A stretch of DNA of 64,000 bases from assembly GCF_017874415.1 (NCBI RefSeq), contig NZ_JAGGLM010000004.1, positions 1 to 64,000 on the forward strand, in the 5' to 3' direction. Numbering within the stretch: position 1 is the stretch's first letter; every line of letters begins with the position of its first letter. This document shows positions 43,929 through 55,400 of the stretch, piece after piece. A program made the translations under genes and the position numbers. This DNA is from Clostridium algifaecis. GTDB lineage: Bacteria; Bacillota; Clostridia; Clostridiales; Clostridiaceae. Below the pieces are notes generated by a model that searched no databases, was not told the DNA's origin, and was given only the letters and a program-made list of their open reading frames with translations.

Positions 43929-44687
43929 ATGAAAAATAATAGTATTTTGGACATTGAAGGCATAAGTGTTGATTTTCAAGGCTTTAAAGCATTAACCGAC
44001 GTTAATATAAGTGTAAAATATAATGAAATACATTTTTTAATAGGACCTAATGGTGCAGGAAAAACAACTTTACTGGATATAATATGCGGAAAAACTAGAG
44101 CTACATCAGGAAAGATTTTATTTAAGGGCAGTGATATTAGAAAGAAAAAAGAATATGAGATAAACAGGATTGGCATAGGAAGAAAATTTCAAGCACCTTC
44201 TGTATTTGTAAACTTAACGGTTTATGAAAATATGGAACTTGCGGTTAAACAAAATAGAGGAATTATGTCAATTATCCTTTCTAGTATTTCATATGAACAG
44301 AAAAAGAAGATAATGGATATTCTTAATACTATAAATTTATTTTCTGAGATGGATAAATTGGCAGGATCTCTTTCTCATGGACAAAAACAATGGCTTGAGA
44401 TAGGAATGCTATTAGTTCAGGAACCTGAATTGTTACTTTTGGATGAGCCTGTAGCAGGCATGGGAAAAAGTGAGACTCAGAAAACTGGGGAGCTTTTAAA
44501 AAAGATAAGTAAGAAATGTTCTATACTCATAGTAGAACATGATATGGAGTTTGTAAGAAACTTTGCAGATACTGTAAGTGTATTACATGAAGGCAAGAAT
44601 TTATGTGAAGGTTCTGTAGAAAAAGTTCAAAGTGATCCAAGAGTTATGGAAGTATATATAGGTAGAGGAAGTGAAAAGAGTGCTTAA
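43929..44687 (+). CDS. urtD: Urea ABC transporter ATPase UrtD
   Basis: 252 residues, LivG-type ATPase. Walker A is GPNGAGKTTLLD, the signature LSHGQKQWLEIG and the Walker B LLLLDEPVAGMG. The H-loop is IVEHDMEFV. The start ATG follows the urtC stop with no gap, and its end overlaps urtE. Confidence 0.94.
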   Translation: MKNNSILDIEGISVDFQGFKALTDVNISVKYNEIHFLIGPNGAGKTTLLDIICGKTRATSGKILFKGSDIRKKKEYEINRIGIGRKFQAPSVFVNLTVYENMELAVKQNRGIMSIILSSISYEQKKKIMDILNTINLFSEMDKLAGSLSHGQKQWLEIGMLLVQEPELLLLDEPVAGMGKSETQKTGELLKKISKKCSILIVEHDMEFVRNFADTVSVLHEGKNLCEGSVEKVQSDPRVMEVYIGRGSEKSA

Positions 44688-45372
44688 AATAAAAGATTTA
44701 GATGCCTATTATGGTGAAAGTATAATACTTAGAAAAATATGTTTTGATGTGAAACCAGGCCAGGTAGTTGGATTAGTTGGAAGAAATGGAGTTGGAAAAA
44801 CTACATTTTTAAAAAGTATAATGGGACTTGTAGCAACACCCTATGGAGAAATATCTTTCAATGATAAAAATATAATAAAAGAAATTTCTTATAAAAGGGC
44901 AAAAATGGGAATAGGATATGTTCCTCAAGGTAGAGAGATATTTCCTCAACTGACTGTATATGAAAATTTGATACTTGGATTGGAAGTATGTGATGGGAAA
45001 GGTCAGATAGATGATGAAATATTTACACTTTTTCCGGTTTTAAAAGATATGCTAAGTAGAAAGGGTGGAGACTTAAGTGGAGGACAACAGCAGCAACTTG
45101 CGATAGCTAGGGCATTAGTTTCAAAACCTCATATACTTATTTTGGATGAACCTACAGAAGGAATACAACCATCCATAATTAAGGATATAGGAAGAGTTAT
45201 AAAAATGCTGAAGGAAAAAGGAAATATGTCTATACTGCTTGTTGAACAATACTTGGACTTTGTTCTTGATCTTGCAGATTATATATATATTATGGAAAAG
45301 GGAGAGATAGTGGAAAAGGGTGCTATTGATGAAATTGATAAAGATAATATTAAAAAGAAAATGGCAATATAA
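44680..45372 (+). CDS. urtE: Urea ABC transporter ATPase UrtE
   Basis: About 230 residues, LivF-type ATPase. Walker A is GRNGVGKTTFLK, the signature LSGGQQQQLAIARAL and Walker B LILDEPTEGIQP. VPQGREIFPQLTV is the Q-loop. GTG codons at 44671 and 44680 are both possible; the latter gives nine bases from GAGGAA and the usual start (LKIKDLDAYYG). It overlaps urtD by 8 bases and is followed by ureA after 40 bases. Confidence 0.92.
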   Translation: MLKIKDLDAYYGESIILRKICFDVKPGQVVGLVGRNGVGKTTFLKSIMGLVATPYGEISFNDKNIIKEISYKRAKMGIGYVPQGREIFPQLTVYENLILGLEVCDGKGQIDDEIFTLFPVLKDMLSRKGGDLSGGQQQQLAIARALVSKPHILILDEPTEGIQPSIIKDIGRVIKMLKEKGNMSILLVEQYLDFVLDLADYIYIMEKGEIVEKGAIDEIDKDNIKKKMAI

Positions 45373-45412
45373 CAAAAATAAAATTTTCATAGGCACGTTG
45401 GAGGTATAAATT

Positions 45413-45715
45413 ATGTACTTAACTCAAAAAGAAATGGAAAAGCTTATGCTTCATTATGCAGGTGAGTTAGCTAAGGAAAGAAAAAATAGGGGATTAAAAC
45501 TTAATTATCCAGAGGCAATTGCACTTATTTGTTCAGAACTTATGGAGGCCGCTCGAGATGGAAAAAGTGTTACTGAATTAATGCAATACGGAGCTAAAAT
45601 ACTTACTGAGGATGATGTGATGGAAGGTATACCTGAAATGATAGAGCAAGTCCAGGTTGAAGCTACTTTCCCAGATGGTACTAAATTAGTGACTGTTCAT
45701 AATCCTATAAGATAA
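45413..45715 (+). CDS. ureA: Urease gamma subunit
   Basis: 100 residues, the separate small gamma chain. Landmarks are the N-terminal [17 protein letters not shown] segment and [21 protein letters not shown], with the C-terminal [18 protein letters not shown]. It packs with UreB and UreC in the (alpha beta gamma)3 enzyme. The RBS is TTGGAGG. It begins the urease part of the operon. Confidence 0.97.
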   Translation: MYLTQKEMEKLMLHYAGELAKERKNRGLKLNYPEAIALICSELMEAARDGKSVTELMQYGAKILTEDDVMEGIPEMIEQVQVEATFPDGTKLVTVHNPIR

Positions 45716-45745
45716 ATTATTTTATAAAATTGGAGGTAATTTTAA

Positions 45746-46126
45746 GTGATACCGGGTGAGATTATTCTTAAAGATGAGGATATTATTTTAAATGAAGGAA
45801 GAAAAACACTAAGTATAATTGTGGCTAATAAGGGAGATAGACCTATTCAGGTAGGTTCACATTTCCACTTTTTTGAAGTGAATAAATGCCTTGAATTTCA
45901 TAGAGCAGAGGCTTTTGGAATGAGGCTTGATATACCTTCAGGTACAGCTGTCCGTTTTGAACCGGGAGAAGAGAAAAAAGTTCAGCTTACAGAAATTGGA
46001 GGAAATAAATTTGTTAAAGGATTAAATGGTTTGACAAATGGATATTTGACTGCTTTAAACAAAGAAGCTAGTTTGAAAAAAGCTTTTAATCTTGGATTTA
46101 AGGGAGTGACGAAAGATGAGCTTTAA
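45746..46126 (+). CDS. ureB: Urease beta subunit
   Basis: 126 residues, starting at GTG 45746 after TTGGAGG. The landmarks are the IPGEI N-terminus, [17 protein letters not shown] and [17 protein letters not shown]. The chain carries an extended C-terminus compared with some Gram-negative homologues. It overlaps ureC by 11 bases. Confidence 0.97.
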   Translation: MIPGEIILKDEDIILNEGRKTLSIIVANKGDRPIQVGSHFHFFEVNKCLEFHRAEAFGMRLDIPSGTAVRFEPGEEKKVQLTEIGGNKFVKGLNGLTNGYLTALNKEASLKKAFNLGFKGVTKDEL

Positions 46127-47834
46127 AATTTCAAGGAGAGATTATGTAAATATGTATGGCCCTACAACTGGAGATAAAATAAGGCTTGCAGATACGGATC
46201 TAATAGTTGAGGTTGAAAAAGACTATACGGTGTATGGAGATGAATGCAAATTTGGAGGTGGCAAAACGCTTAGAGACGGCATGGGTCAATCTGCAAGAAA
46301 TATAAGAGATGAAGGTGTACTTGATCTTGTTATAACAAATGCACTTATTATTGACTACACTGGAATATATAAAGCGGATATAGGTATAAAAGATGGCAAA
46401 ATAGCAGGCATAGGTAAAGCTGGAAACAAAGATATTATGGATGGTGTAGATGAAAATATGATTGTAGGAGCTTCTACTGAAGCACTTGCAGGAGAAGGGC
46501 TTATAGTAACGGCAGGCGGAATAGATAGTCATATTCATTTTATATCACCACAGCAAATAGAAACAGCACTATACAGTGGAATAACAACAATGCTAGGAGG
46601 TGGCACAGGACCAGCAGATGGAACTAACGCAACTACATGTACAACTGGATCATGGTATATACAAAAAATGATAGAATCAGCAGAAGGATTTCCTATGAAC
46701 CTTGGCTTTTTAGGAAAAGGGAATTGTTCTACAGAAGAAACTCTTTCGGAACAAATAGAAGCAGGAGCTATTGGACTTAAACTTCATGAAGATTGGGGAA
46801 GTACGCCAAATGCTATAGATACATGTCTTAATGTAGCGGATAAATATGATGTTCAGGTGGCTATACATACAGATACATTGAATGAAGGCGGATTTGTAGA
46901 AGATACTATGAATGCCATAGGTGGTAGGACTATTCATACGTATCATACAGAGGGTGCTGGTGGGGGGCATGCACCTGATATAATGAGAGCGGCTGCTTAT
47001 CCTAATGTGCTTCCATCATCTACTAATCCCACAAGGCCTTTTACAGTCAATACTATAGATGAACATCTTGATATGCTCATGGTATGTCATCATTTGGACA
47101 GCAAAGTTCCAGAGGATGTTGCTTTTGCAGATTCCAGAATAAGACCTGAAACTATAGCGGCTGAGGATATACTTCATGATTTGGGTGTTTTTAGTATGCT
47201 AAGTTCTGATTCTCAGGCAATGGGGAGAGTTGGGGAAGTTATAATGAGAACCTGGCAGACAGCAGATAAAATGAAAAAGCAAAGAGGATTTTTGAAAGAA
47301 GAAAAAGGGGAAAATGATAACTTTAGAGTAAAAAGATATATATCAAAATATACAATAAATCCAGCTATAACGCATGGAATATCAAAATATGTAGGTTCTG
47401 TTGAAATTGGCAAATTTGCAGATTTAGTTCTATGGAAACCATGTATGTTTGGAGTAAAACCTGAAATGATTATAAAGGGCGGATTTATAACAGCATCTAA
47501 AATGGGAGATGCCAATGCATCTATTCCAACACCAGAACCTGTCATGTATAAGAATATGTTTGGTGCATTTGGAAAAGCTAGAGCTAAAACATCTATAACA
47601 TTTGTATCAAAAGCATCTATTGAGAATGGAAATATAGCTAAAATGAATTTAGATAAGATTGTATATCCAGTAGAAAATTGCAGGATAATAGGTAAAAAAG
47701 ATATGGTATTTAACAGTGAACTTCCAACTATAGAAGTAGATCCCGAAACTTATGAAGTTAAGATAAATGGAAAGACTATAACCTGTGATCCAATAAAGAA
47801 AGTTGCATTGGCTCAGAGATATTTTCTATTTTAG
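46116..47834 (+). CDS. ureC: Urease alpha subunit (catalytic)
   Basis: 572 residues. All nickel ligands are present: H139 and H141 (GGIDSHIHF), the carbamylated lysine K222 ([11 protein letters not shown]), H251 (IHTDTLNE), H277 ([10 protein letters not shown]) and D365 (SSDSQAMGR). The mobile flap has C324 and H325 (MVCHHLD). The enzyme hydrolyses urea to ammonia and carbamate. The enzyme should be active if nickel is supplied. Confidence 0.98.
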   Translation: MSFKISRRDYVNMYGPTTGDKIRLADTDLIVEVEKDYTVYGDECKFGGGKTLRDGMGQSARNIRDEGVLDLVITNALIIDYTGIYKADIGIKDGKIAGIGKAGNKDIMDGVDENMIVGASTEALAGEGLIVTAGGIDSHIHFISPQQIETALYSGITTMLGGGTGPADGTNATTCTTGSWYIQKMIESAEGFPMNLGFLGKGNCSTEETLSEQIEAGAIGLKLHEDWGSTPNAIDTCLNVADKYDVQVAIHTDTLNEGGFVEDTMNAIGGRTIHTYHTEGAGGGHAPDIMRAAAYPNVLPSSTNPTRPFTVNTIDEHLDMLMVCHHLDSKVPEDVAFADSRIRPETIAAEDILHDLGVFSMLSSDSQAMGRVGEVIMRTWQTADKMKKQRGFLKEEKGENDNFRVKRYISKYTINPAITHGISKYVGSVEIGKFADLVLWKPCMFGVKPEMIIKGGFITASKMGDANASIPTPEPVMYKNMFGAFGKARAKTSITFVSKASIENGNIAKMNLDKIVYPVENCRIIGKKDMVFNSELPTIEVDPETYEVKINGKTITCDPIKKVALAQRYFLF

Positions 47835-47857
47835 TTTTTAAGTTAGGAGAGTAAATT

Positions 47858-48307
47858 ATGATAATAAATAAAATATTAGGTAATAGACATGACTTTGATT
47901 TGAAAAACAAGAATATAGATACTGTGAATATAGAATGGTATGAAGTAAATAAGAAAATACTTAGAAAGACAAGTAAATTAGGAAAAGAAATAGGAATGTC
48001 TTTTGAAAAGCCACAAAAACTAAATGATGGTGATGTATTGTACATGAATGAAAAAGAAGCAATCTTAATTAATATACCAGAGAGTGAAGCAATAGTTATT
48101 GAACCTAAAAGCATGATTGATATGGGAAAAGCATGTTATGAAATTGGAAATCAACATATACCTATTTTTCTTGAGGAAGATAGTGTAATTGTTCCATATG
48201 AGGAACCTATAATGAAACTATTGGATAAAAGAGGCTTCGCTCCTAAAAGGGTTTTAAAGAAGCTTGTAAATGGATTGGAGTGTCATAAGCATCATCATGT
48301 ACACTAA
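47858..48307 (+). CDS. ureE: Urease nickel chaperone UreE
   Basis: 149 residues. The N-terminal half is a peptide-binding-like domain, and a metal-binding domain follows. The C-terminal tail CHKHHHVH is a short nickel-binding histidine cluster. Its last codons are overlapped by ureF, so the His tail and the ureF start share DNA. It delivers nickel to the UreG-UreF-UreD complex. Confidence 0.93.
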   Translation: MIINKILGNRHDFDLKNKNIDTVNIEWYEVNKKILRKTSKLGKEIGMSFEKPQKLNDGDVLYMNEKEAILINIPESEAIVIEPKSMIDMGKACYEIGNQHIPIFLEEDSVIVPYEEPIMKLLDKRGFAPKRVLKKLVNGLECHKHHHVH

Positions 48308-48986
48308 TAAAATTTTTACTTTACTTCAAATAGCAGATTCTATATTTCCTATAGGTGCTTATACCCAGTCAAATGGTCTTGAAACTTATGTTCAAAATGG
48401 AATAGTCAAAGACAGTAAAAGTGCTAAGAAGTATCTTTGGAATATGCTTTCATATGGGATTATGTATACTGATGCTTTGGCATTAAAACTTTCTTATGAG
48501 TGTACACAAAAAAAGGATATAGAAGGATTAAAAAATTTAGATAATATGCTCTATGCATTAAAAGCACCTAAAGAAATAAAAAGTGGCAGTGCAAAAATGT
48601 GCGGCAGATTTTTAAAACTGGTGGAAAAGTTTGAAAAGAAAGATATGCTTTTGAAATATCACGAACTTATAAGGAACAATGAATGTTTTGGTCAGCACAG
48701 TATAGTATTTGGAATGTTTTGCTCTGAATATGGAATAGATAAAGATGAGAGTATAAGTGCATATTTATATAATATAGCTTCATGTATTGTAAATAATTGC
48801 GTCAAACTTATTCCTCTGGGTCAGGTAGAAGGACAGATTATTTTATATGAAAGCAGTGAATTATTAAAAGATATGCTTGAGAAAATAAACTGTTTAAGTT
48901 CAGATGATCTTGGCAGATGTACTATAGGATTTGATATTAGAGCTATGCAGCATGAAAACTTGTATTCAAGATTATATATGTCATAA
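48297..48986 (+). CDS. ureF: Urease accessory protein UreF
   Basis: About 229 residues. [21 protein letters not shown] at the N-terminus (residues 8-28 from ATG 48297) is diagnostic. The chain is mostly helical. I chose ATG 48297, which overlaps ureE by 11 bases. The nearest ribosome-binding sequence (GGAG) is about 16 bases away, so translation is probably coupled to ureE. It gates UreG in nickel insertion. Confidence 0.92.
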   Translation: MYTNKIFTLLQIADSIFPIGAYTQSNGLETYVQNGIVKDSKSAKKYLWNMLSYGIMYTDALALKLSYECTQKKDIEGLKNLDNMLYALKAPKEIKSGSAKMCGRFLKLVEKFEKKDMLLKYHELIRNNECFGQHSIVFGMFCSEYGIDKDESISAYLYNIASCIVNNCVKLIPLGQVEGQIILYESSELLKDMLEKINCLSSDDLGRCTIGFDIRAMQHENLYSRLYMS

Positions 48987-49006
48987 TTCAAGGAAAGGTG
49001 AAAAGT

Positions 49007-49615
49007 ATGAGTTACGTTAGAATAGGGATAGCAGGACCTGTTGGCTCGGGAAAGACTGCACTTATAGAGAGGCTTACGAGAGAAATGAGCAGAGATTATA
49101 GTATAGGTGTAGTAACTAATGATATATACACTAAAGAAGATGCGGAGTTTTTAACAAAAAATAGTGTCCTACCAAAAGAAAGAATAATAGGAGTTGAAAC
49201 AGGAGGATGTCCACATACAGCCATAAGAGAGGATGCATCTATGAATCTTGAAGCTGTGGAAGAACTTGTTCAAAAATTCCCGGATATAGAGATAGTATTT
49301 ATAGAAAGCGGAGGGGATAATCTATCTGCAACATTTAGCCCTGAACTCGCCGATTCAACTATATACGTTATAGATGTTTCAGAGGGTGACAAGATTCCAA
49401 GAAAGGGAGGCCCGGGAGTAACACGTTCAGACCTTTTAGTAATAAACAAAATTGATTTGGCACCTTATGTTGGGGCCAGTCTTGAAGTTATGGACAGGGA
49501 TTCAAAAAAAATGAGAGGGGAAAAACCGTTTATATTTACTAATCTTAATGAGAAAAAAGGGCTGGGAGATGTAATAAAATGGATTAAAAAGAATGCCCTT
49601 TTGGAAGGTGTATAA
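49007..49615 (+). CDS. ureG: Urease GTPase UreG
   Basis: 202 residues, SIMIBI GTPase. P-loop GPVGSGKT (10-17), the nickel motif CPH at 68-70 ([13 protein letters not shown]), [16 protein letters not shown] and the base motif NKID. The start is ATG 49007 after GGAAAGGTG. It supplies nickel and GTP energy to urease assembly. It overlaps ureD by one base. Confidence 0.95.
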   Translation: MSYVRIGIAGPVGSGKTALIERLTREMSRDYSIGVVTNDIYTKEDAEFLTKNSVLPKERIIGVETGGCPHTAIREDASMNLEAVEELVQKFPDIEIVFIESGGDNLSATFSPELADSTIYVIDVSEGDKIPRKGGPGVTRSDLLVINKIDLAPYVGASLEVMDRDSKKMRGEKPFIFTNLNEKKGLGDVIKWIKKNALLEGV

Positions 49616-50394
49616 TGAATCGCTATGGTAAAAAGAGCATATTACAGATAGAAACAAAAGTTAAAAATAATAAAACTATATTAAGTGACAGTTATTTTAC
49701 ATCGCCACTTAAGATTTTAAAGCCATTTTATAACAATGATAATTCTATGATGAAATTATGCATTATAAATGTATCGGCAGGAGTTTTGAGCGGAGATGAT
49801 TATTCAATTAATGTAAATATGAATAAAGACTCTTGCCTGGAGCTTTATTCACAATCTTATACAAAGATTTTTAAAATGAAAAATGAATGTGCATATCAAA
49901 AGATAGATGTAAATATGGAAGAAAACTGTACTTTAGCATATATGTTAAAGCCGCTTATGCCATTTAAAGAATCAAACTTTAAACAAGACATGAATATAAG
50001 AATGCGTAAAAATTGCAATTTAATATTTAGAGAAATAATATCTTGCGGAAGATATAAGAGAAATGAAATTTTTGATTTCGACAGTTTTATATCAAAATTA
50101 AAGATATTTTATAATGATAAAATAGTATTTATGGATAATACTTTTTTAAAACCTGAGGAACAGGAAATAAAAAGTATAGGTCTTTATGGAGAATATACCC
50201 ACCAGGCAAATATGATTATAATAGGAAAAAGAGTGGATGAAAAATTAAGGATAAAATATATGTCTATATTAAAATCCTACACTAATATAGAATTTGGAAT
50301 AAGTTTAAGTTTTAAGTTTGGTATGATAATTAGGATTCTCGGAAAAAATTCAGAACATCTTATTGAAATTACAGATGCAATTTATAAAGCTTAG
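49615..50394 (+). CDS. ureD: Urease accessory protein UreD (UreH)
   Basis: 259 residues. The scaffold protein that binds UreF-UreG to urease. Landmarks are VSAGVLSGDDYSI and the TKIFKMKNE turn, followed by the usual aromatic tail. The protein is diverged and recognised mostly by place and pattern. It is the last gene of the urease operon, with the order ureABCEFGD. Confidence 0.88.
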   Translation: MNRYGKKSILQIETKVKNNKTILSDSYFTSPLKILKPFYNNDNSMMKLCIINVSAGVLSGDDYSINVNMNKDSCLELYSQSYTKIFKMKNECAYQKIDVNMEENCTLAYMLKPLMPFKESNFKQDMNIRMRKNCNLIFREIISCGRYKRNEIFDFDSFISKLKIFYNDKIVFMDNTFLKPEEQEIKSIGLYGEYTHQANMIIIGKRVDEKLRIKYMSILKSYTNIEFGISLSFKFGMIIRILGKNSEHLIEITDAIYKA

Positions 50395-50410
50395 AGTATA
50401 ATTTTAGTAA

Positions 50411-50432
50411 ATTTTATATTATAATATAAAAT
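50411..50432. repeat. Perfect AT palindrome after ureD
   Basis: ATTTTATATTA followed directly by its complement TAATATAAAAT, 17 bases after the ureD stop. It lacks a GC stem, so it is at best a weak terminator of the urt-ure operon. Confidence 0.4.
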
Positions 50433-50478
50433 GATATATTTGATTTATTGGAAAAATTTTAGGTGAAGAGGTGGTTAT

Positions 50479-52107
50479 TTGAAAAAGAGTGCTTTTTATA
50501 TTATTGCATCTTTAAGTTTTTTATTTGTTTTTACTATTCTTTTTAAAATTAATCCAGTATATGCTGCAAAAAGTTATAATGGAAGCAATATAGGCAGCAA
50601 TGTAGAAATCAATAAAACCTGGAAAATAAGTTTTAACAAGGAGCTGGATAAAAGTACGATAAATGAATCTAGTATAATTGTAACAGACTCTAGTGGAAAT
50701 ACTGTTCCTGTTAAAATAAATATTGAGGATAATGGGTGTGTGGTTGATGTTACTCCTCAAGGCAATTATAAATATGGACAAGCATATTCTGTAACTGTCA
50801 AAAGTGGAATTAAAACATCTAATGGTGATACTTTAAAAAGTGATACGAAAATGGAATTTTCAACTAGAACAAACCAATCTACTAATAACAAATATACTGT
50901 GACTATTGATGCTGCACATGGAGGCTCGGATAATGGAAATGTGTCAGCTTCTGGCATAAAAGAAAAAGATATAGATTTATCTGTAGCTTTAAAAACAGGA
51001 AAAATACTTGAACAGAATGGAGTAAATGTAGTTTATACAAGAAAAAATGACAGCATTAGTTGGAGCGAGGAAAATGATATTCAATCACGTATTGACATAT
51101 CAAATAAGGCTAATTCCAATGAATTTGTAAGTATACGCGCAAATACTTATCCTGACAATACTAATGTAAAAGGTATAGAAACATATTATTCTACTACAAA
51201 TTCAGATTCTAAAACAGTAGCTGACGATATCCAAAAACAGCTTATAGCATCTACTGGTTCATCAGACAGGGGAACTAAAGAATCACTGCCACAACATAAA
51301 ATATTAAGTGGAAATAATGCACCCTCTGTTATGGTGGAGTTGGGATTTATAACTAATGAAAGTGAGAGCAAATTAATGAATTCACAGGACTTTCAGGATA
51401 AAAGTGCAAAGGCTATTGCAAATGGTATTTTGGCTTCTTTAAATGTTATAGGAAAAAATCAAACGAATGCACAACCTAGTAAACCTACACCAGTAACACC
51501 TGCACCAAGTAAATCTGATTCTCAAACTCCATCTGATGGAAACGGACCTACAATTGTAATTGATCCAGGACATGGAGTAGGACAAGATGTAGGCTCAGAA
51601 GGAAATGGGTACCAGGAAGATGATGTAACGTTAAATGTAGCTTTAAAAACTGGTGAAATATTAAAACAAAAAGGGGTAAATGTAATTTATACACGAACTG
51701 AAGATGAACGTAAGACAAGCTCTTTAAATGTAACTCAGAGTCTACAAAGAAGATGTGATACTGCAAACAATTCATCAGCAAAATTTATGGTGGCAATTCA
51801 TACCAATGCTTTTGATTCACCAGATGCAGAAGGAACAGAAACATTATATTATACTGGAAATAGCGAAGGGGAAAGAATTGCAACACTTATTCAAAACAGC
51901 CTTGTGAGTCATCTTGGAACATATGATAGAGGGCTTAAAGATGGCAGTTGGCTATATATAACAAGAAATACCAAAATGACTACAGTTCTAACTGAACTTG
52001 GATTTTTGACAAATTCGAAAGATGCATCTATTCTTGGAACTGAAAGTGGAAGAGAAAAAGCAGCTGAAGGTTTAGCTGAAGGAATATTAAAAGCTTTAGG
52101 AATTTAA
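50479..52107 (+). CDS. Secreted N-acetylmuramoyl-L-alanine amidase with two Amidase_3 domains
   Basis: 542 residues. A signal peptide ends near INPVYAAKS. An Ig-like domain (about 40-130, KTWKISFNKELDKSTINESS) is followed by two Amidase_3 domains joined by a Pro/Ser/Thr linker (about 330-355). Domain 1 (138-322) has H147, E162 and E287, but the second zinc histidine is arginine (R220 in VSIRAN). Domain 2 (357-542) is complete: H365, E380, H441 and E506. It would cut the muramoyl-L-alanine bond. The start is TTG 50479 after AGAGGTGG. It is not part of the urease system. Confidence 0.92.
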   Translation: MKKSAFYIIASLSFLFVFTILFKINPVYAAKSYNGSNIGSNVEINKTWKISFNKELDKSTINESSIIVTDSSGNTVPVKINIEDNGCVVDVTPQGNYKYGQAYSVTVKSGIKTSNGDTLKSDTKMEFSTRTNQSTNNKYTVTIDAAHGGSDNGNVSASGIKEKDIDLSVALKTGKILEQNGVNVVYTRKNDSISWSEENDIQSRIDISNKANSNEFVSIRANTYPDNTNVKGIETYYSTTNSDSKTVADDIQKQLIASTGSSDRGTKESLPQHKILSGNNAPSVMVELGFITNESESKLMNSQDFQDKSAKAIANGILASLNVIGKNQTNAQPSKPTPVTPAPSKSDSQTPSDGNGPTIVIDPGHGVGQDVGSEGNGYQEDDVTLNVALKTGEILKQKGVNVIYTRTEDERKTSSLNVTQSLQRRCDTANNSSAKFMVAIHTNAFDSPDAEGTETLYYTGNSEGERIATLIQNSLVSHLGTYDRGLKDGSWLYITRNTKMTTVLTELGFLTNSKDASILGTESGREKAAEGLAEGILKALGI

Positions 52108-52126
52108 CAAAAATCCATGAAATAAT

Positions 52127-52155
52127 TTGACAATGAAAAATGGGTATAATATAAT
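52127..52155 (+). promoter_or_regulatory. SigA promoter of the ileS T-box transcript
   Basis: Perfect TTGACA (52127-52132), 17-base spacer and perfect TATAAT (52150-52155). Confidence 0.8.
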
Positions 52156-52161
52156 AAGAAG

Positions 52162-52436
52162 AAATTGAATACTATGTTTTAATTGTATGATAAAAGTTTT
52201 GAACAGGAAGAGTATTTAAGTTTTTGTTATAAAAAGAGAGCAAACGTTATGGTGGAAAGTTGCAGAAAAGCTTAAAGAAAATCACCTGGGAGCTGAAGAT
52301 CTGAACAATATTATCTAGTAAGTTTTTTCGTAATTCTGCGTTAAAGAATAGAGTATGTTTTTGATTTCAAAATTTACCCATAGGTGGTACAGCGAATTTA
52401 ACTTCGTCCTATTTTAGGATGAAGTTTTTGTTTTTG
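52162..52436 (+). promoter_or_regulatory. T-box leader of ileS
   Basis: A T-box leader. AAAAAGAGAGCAAACG and GGTGGAAAGTTGCAG mark stem I. Isoleucine triplets ATT and ATC occur near 52308-52315 and could hold the specifier. The T-box AGGTGGTACAGCGA is at 52382-52395, with TGGT to pair with the tRNA acceptor end. The terminator has a 12-bp stem (52400-52411 with 52415-52426) and a T-run. Uncharged tRNA-Ile would stop termination. Confidence 0.9.
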
Positions 52437-52482
52437 GAAAATAATGTATTTATATATAGTGTATATAGAGAGGAGTAAAATT

Positions 52483-55400
52483 ATGTATAAAAAAATTGAC
52501 AATTCTAAAAGCTTTGTTGAAAGAGAAAAAGATGTAATAGACTTTTGGAAAAAGAATAAAATAGTTGAAAAAAACTTTGACTTAAATAAAGATGGAGAGT
52601 ATTTCACCTTTTATGATGGTCCACCAACTGCAAACGGCAACCCGCATATAGGTCACGTTTTAACCAGGGTTATGAAAGATTTTATAATAAGATATAAAGT
52701 TATGAAGGGTTATAATGTTTTGAGAAAAGCAGGCTGGGATACTCACGGACTGCCAGTAGAACTTGAAGTAGAAAAAAGTCTTGGAATATCAGGCAAACCA
52801 CAGATAGAGCAATATGGTGTGGAAAAATTTATAAAAAAATGTAAGGACAGTGTTTTTACATACATATCACAATGGAGGGAAATGTCAGATAGAATAGGAT
52901 TCTGGGTAGACATGGATAATCCATATGTTACTTATCATAATGATTACATAGAATCTGAATGGTGGGCATTAAAGAAGATATGGGATAAAGGATTATTGTA
53001 TAAAGGATATAAAGTAGTACCTTACTGTCCAAGATGTGGAACAGCACTTTCTTCACATGAAGTTTCTCAAGGTTATAAGGATGTAAAAGAAACATCAGTA
53101 TATGTTAAATTCAAGCTTAAAAATGAAGATAAGTATATGCTTGCATGGACAACAACTCCATGGACACTTCCAAATAACATGGCTCTTGCAATAAATAAGG
53201 CTTATGATTATGTAGAAGTAATAAACAAAGGACAGCATCTTATACTTGCAGAGGCTCTTCTTGGAAAACTGGAAGAAGAGTATGAAGTAGTTAGGAAATT
53301 TAAGGGTGAGGAACTATTAGGTCTTGAATATGAGCCAATATTTAATTTCGTAAAATATGAAGGAAAAGCTCATTATGTTATACATGGAGATTATGTAACA
53401 CTTACAGATGGTACTGGTATAGTTCATACAGCTCCTGCTTTTGGTGAAGATGATAGTAATATATGTAAAAAATATGATATACCTGTAGTTAATTCGGTAG
53501 ATACACAGGGTAGATTTAAAGAAGAGGTTACACCCTGGAAAGGATTGTTTGTTAAAGATGCAGATCCTAAGATAATAGAATATTTAAAAGAAAAGAATAT
53601 CCTATATAAACCAGAGAAGTTTACTCATTCATATCCATTCTGCTGGAGATGTGATACTCCACTTTTGTATTATCCAAGAGATACTTGGTTTATCAGAATG
53701 TCTTCTGTAAGGGATAAACTTGTTAAAAATACAAATAGTACTAACTGGTATCCGGACAATATAAGAACAGGAAGATTTGGAAACTTTGTAGAGAATGTAA
53801 TAGATTGGGGTTTAAGCAGAGAGAGATACTGGGGTACACCACTTCCAATATGGGAATGTGAATGTGGTCATAGAGAATGTATTGGAAGTATAGAAGAACT
53901 TAAGGAAAAAGGAATTAATGTACCTGAAAATATAGAACTTCATAAGCCATATATAGATGAAGTCAAATTGAAATGTCATCATTGTGGAAAAGAAATGACA
54001 AGAGTAAAAGATGTAATAGACTGCTGGTTTGATTCAGGATCTATGCCATTTGCACAACATCATTATCCTTTTGAGAACAAGGAATTATTTGAAAAGAACT
54101 TCCCGGCAGAATATATAACAGAAGCAGTAGATCAGACAAGAGGATGGTTCTATACACTTATGGCAATATCAACAGTTTTATTTGATAGAAGTCCATTTGA
54201 AAATTGTATGGTACTTGGTCATGTTTTAGATAAACATGGACTTAAAATGTCAAAGCATAAAGGAAATGTACTTAGTCCAACTGTAGTTCTTAACAATGAA
54301 GGAGCAGATGCATCAAGATGGTATTTCTATACATCAAGTGCTCCATGGCTTCCATCTAGATTTTATGAGGAAGCAGTACAGGATACTCAAAGAAAATTCC
54401 TTGGAACATTATGGAACATTTATTCTTTCTATGTACTATATGCTGATTTAGATAAATTTAATCCATTTGAGCATAAGGACTTTGTATCCAGTAATATAAT
54501 GGATAAATGGATATTATCCAAGTTGAATTCTTTAATAAAAGATACAGAATATCATCTTGACCATTATGAAGTAACTCAAGCAGCAATAAATATTGGTGAT
54601 TTTGTGGATACTCTTTCAAACTGGTATGTAAGGGTAAACAGACAAAGATTTTGGAGTTCAGAATTAACAGAAGACAAAATAGGTGCATACAGTACTCTTT
54701 ATAAAGTGCTTACTAAATTAACAGTGGTTGCAGCACCATTTGTTCCATTTATGACAGAAGAAATCTATAATAATCTGGTAGTAAATATAGACAAAAATGC
54801 TCCTAAAAGTGTACATTTGTGCAGATGGCAGGAGGCAGATGACAGTGTTATAGATAAACAACTTGAGAGTGATATGGATGAAGCATATAAAATAGTTAAG
54901 CTTGGAAGAAGCGCTAGAAATACAGCTAATATAAAAAATAGGCAGCCACTTCTAGAAATGCTTGTAAGTTCAAAAACTCTTCCAGATTATTATGGAAATA
55001 TAATAAAAGAAGAGCTTAATGTTAAGAAGATAGAATTTGGTGCTGATTTATCTAAATATGTTAATTTTGACATAAAGCCAAATCTTCCAGTACTAGGTAA
55101 AAAGTATGGCAAACTTATACCTGAGATAAGGAAACAAATATCCTCTATAAATCAAATGGAACTTGCCGGAAAAATAAATAAAGGTGAGGTTGTTAATATA
55201 TCTGTTAAAGGTGAAAGTATTGAACTTAATTCCGACAATGTACTTGTAACAATGAAGGGACTTAAAGGATTTGCATTCGCAGGAGAAGGAACAGTTGGAA
55301 TAGTTCTTGAAACTACAATAACAGATGAGTTGAAGGAAGAAGGAAATTTGAGGGAGATATTAAGTAAAATCCAGAATCTGAGAAAAGAAAGCGGATTTGA

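Noticed and set aside
46200-46538. Reverse-strand reading frames inside ureC and other genes
   Set aside because: They lie opposite well-supported genes, lack ribosome binding sites, and show no family patterns. They are shadows of the real frames.
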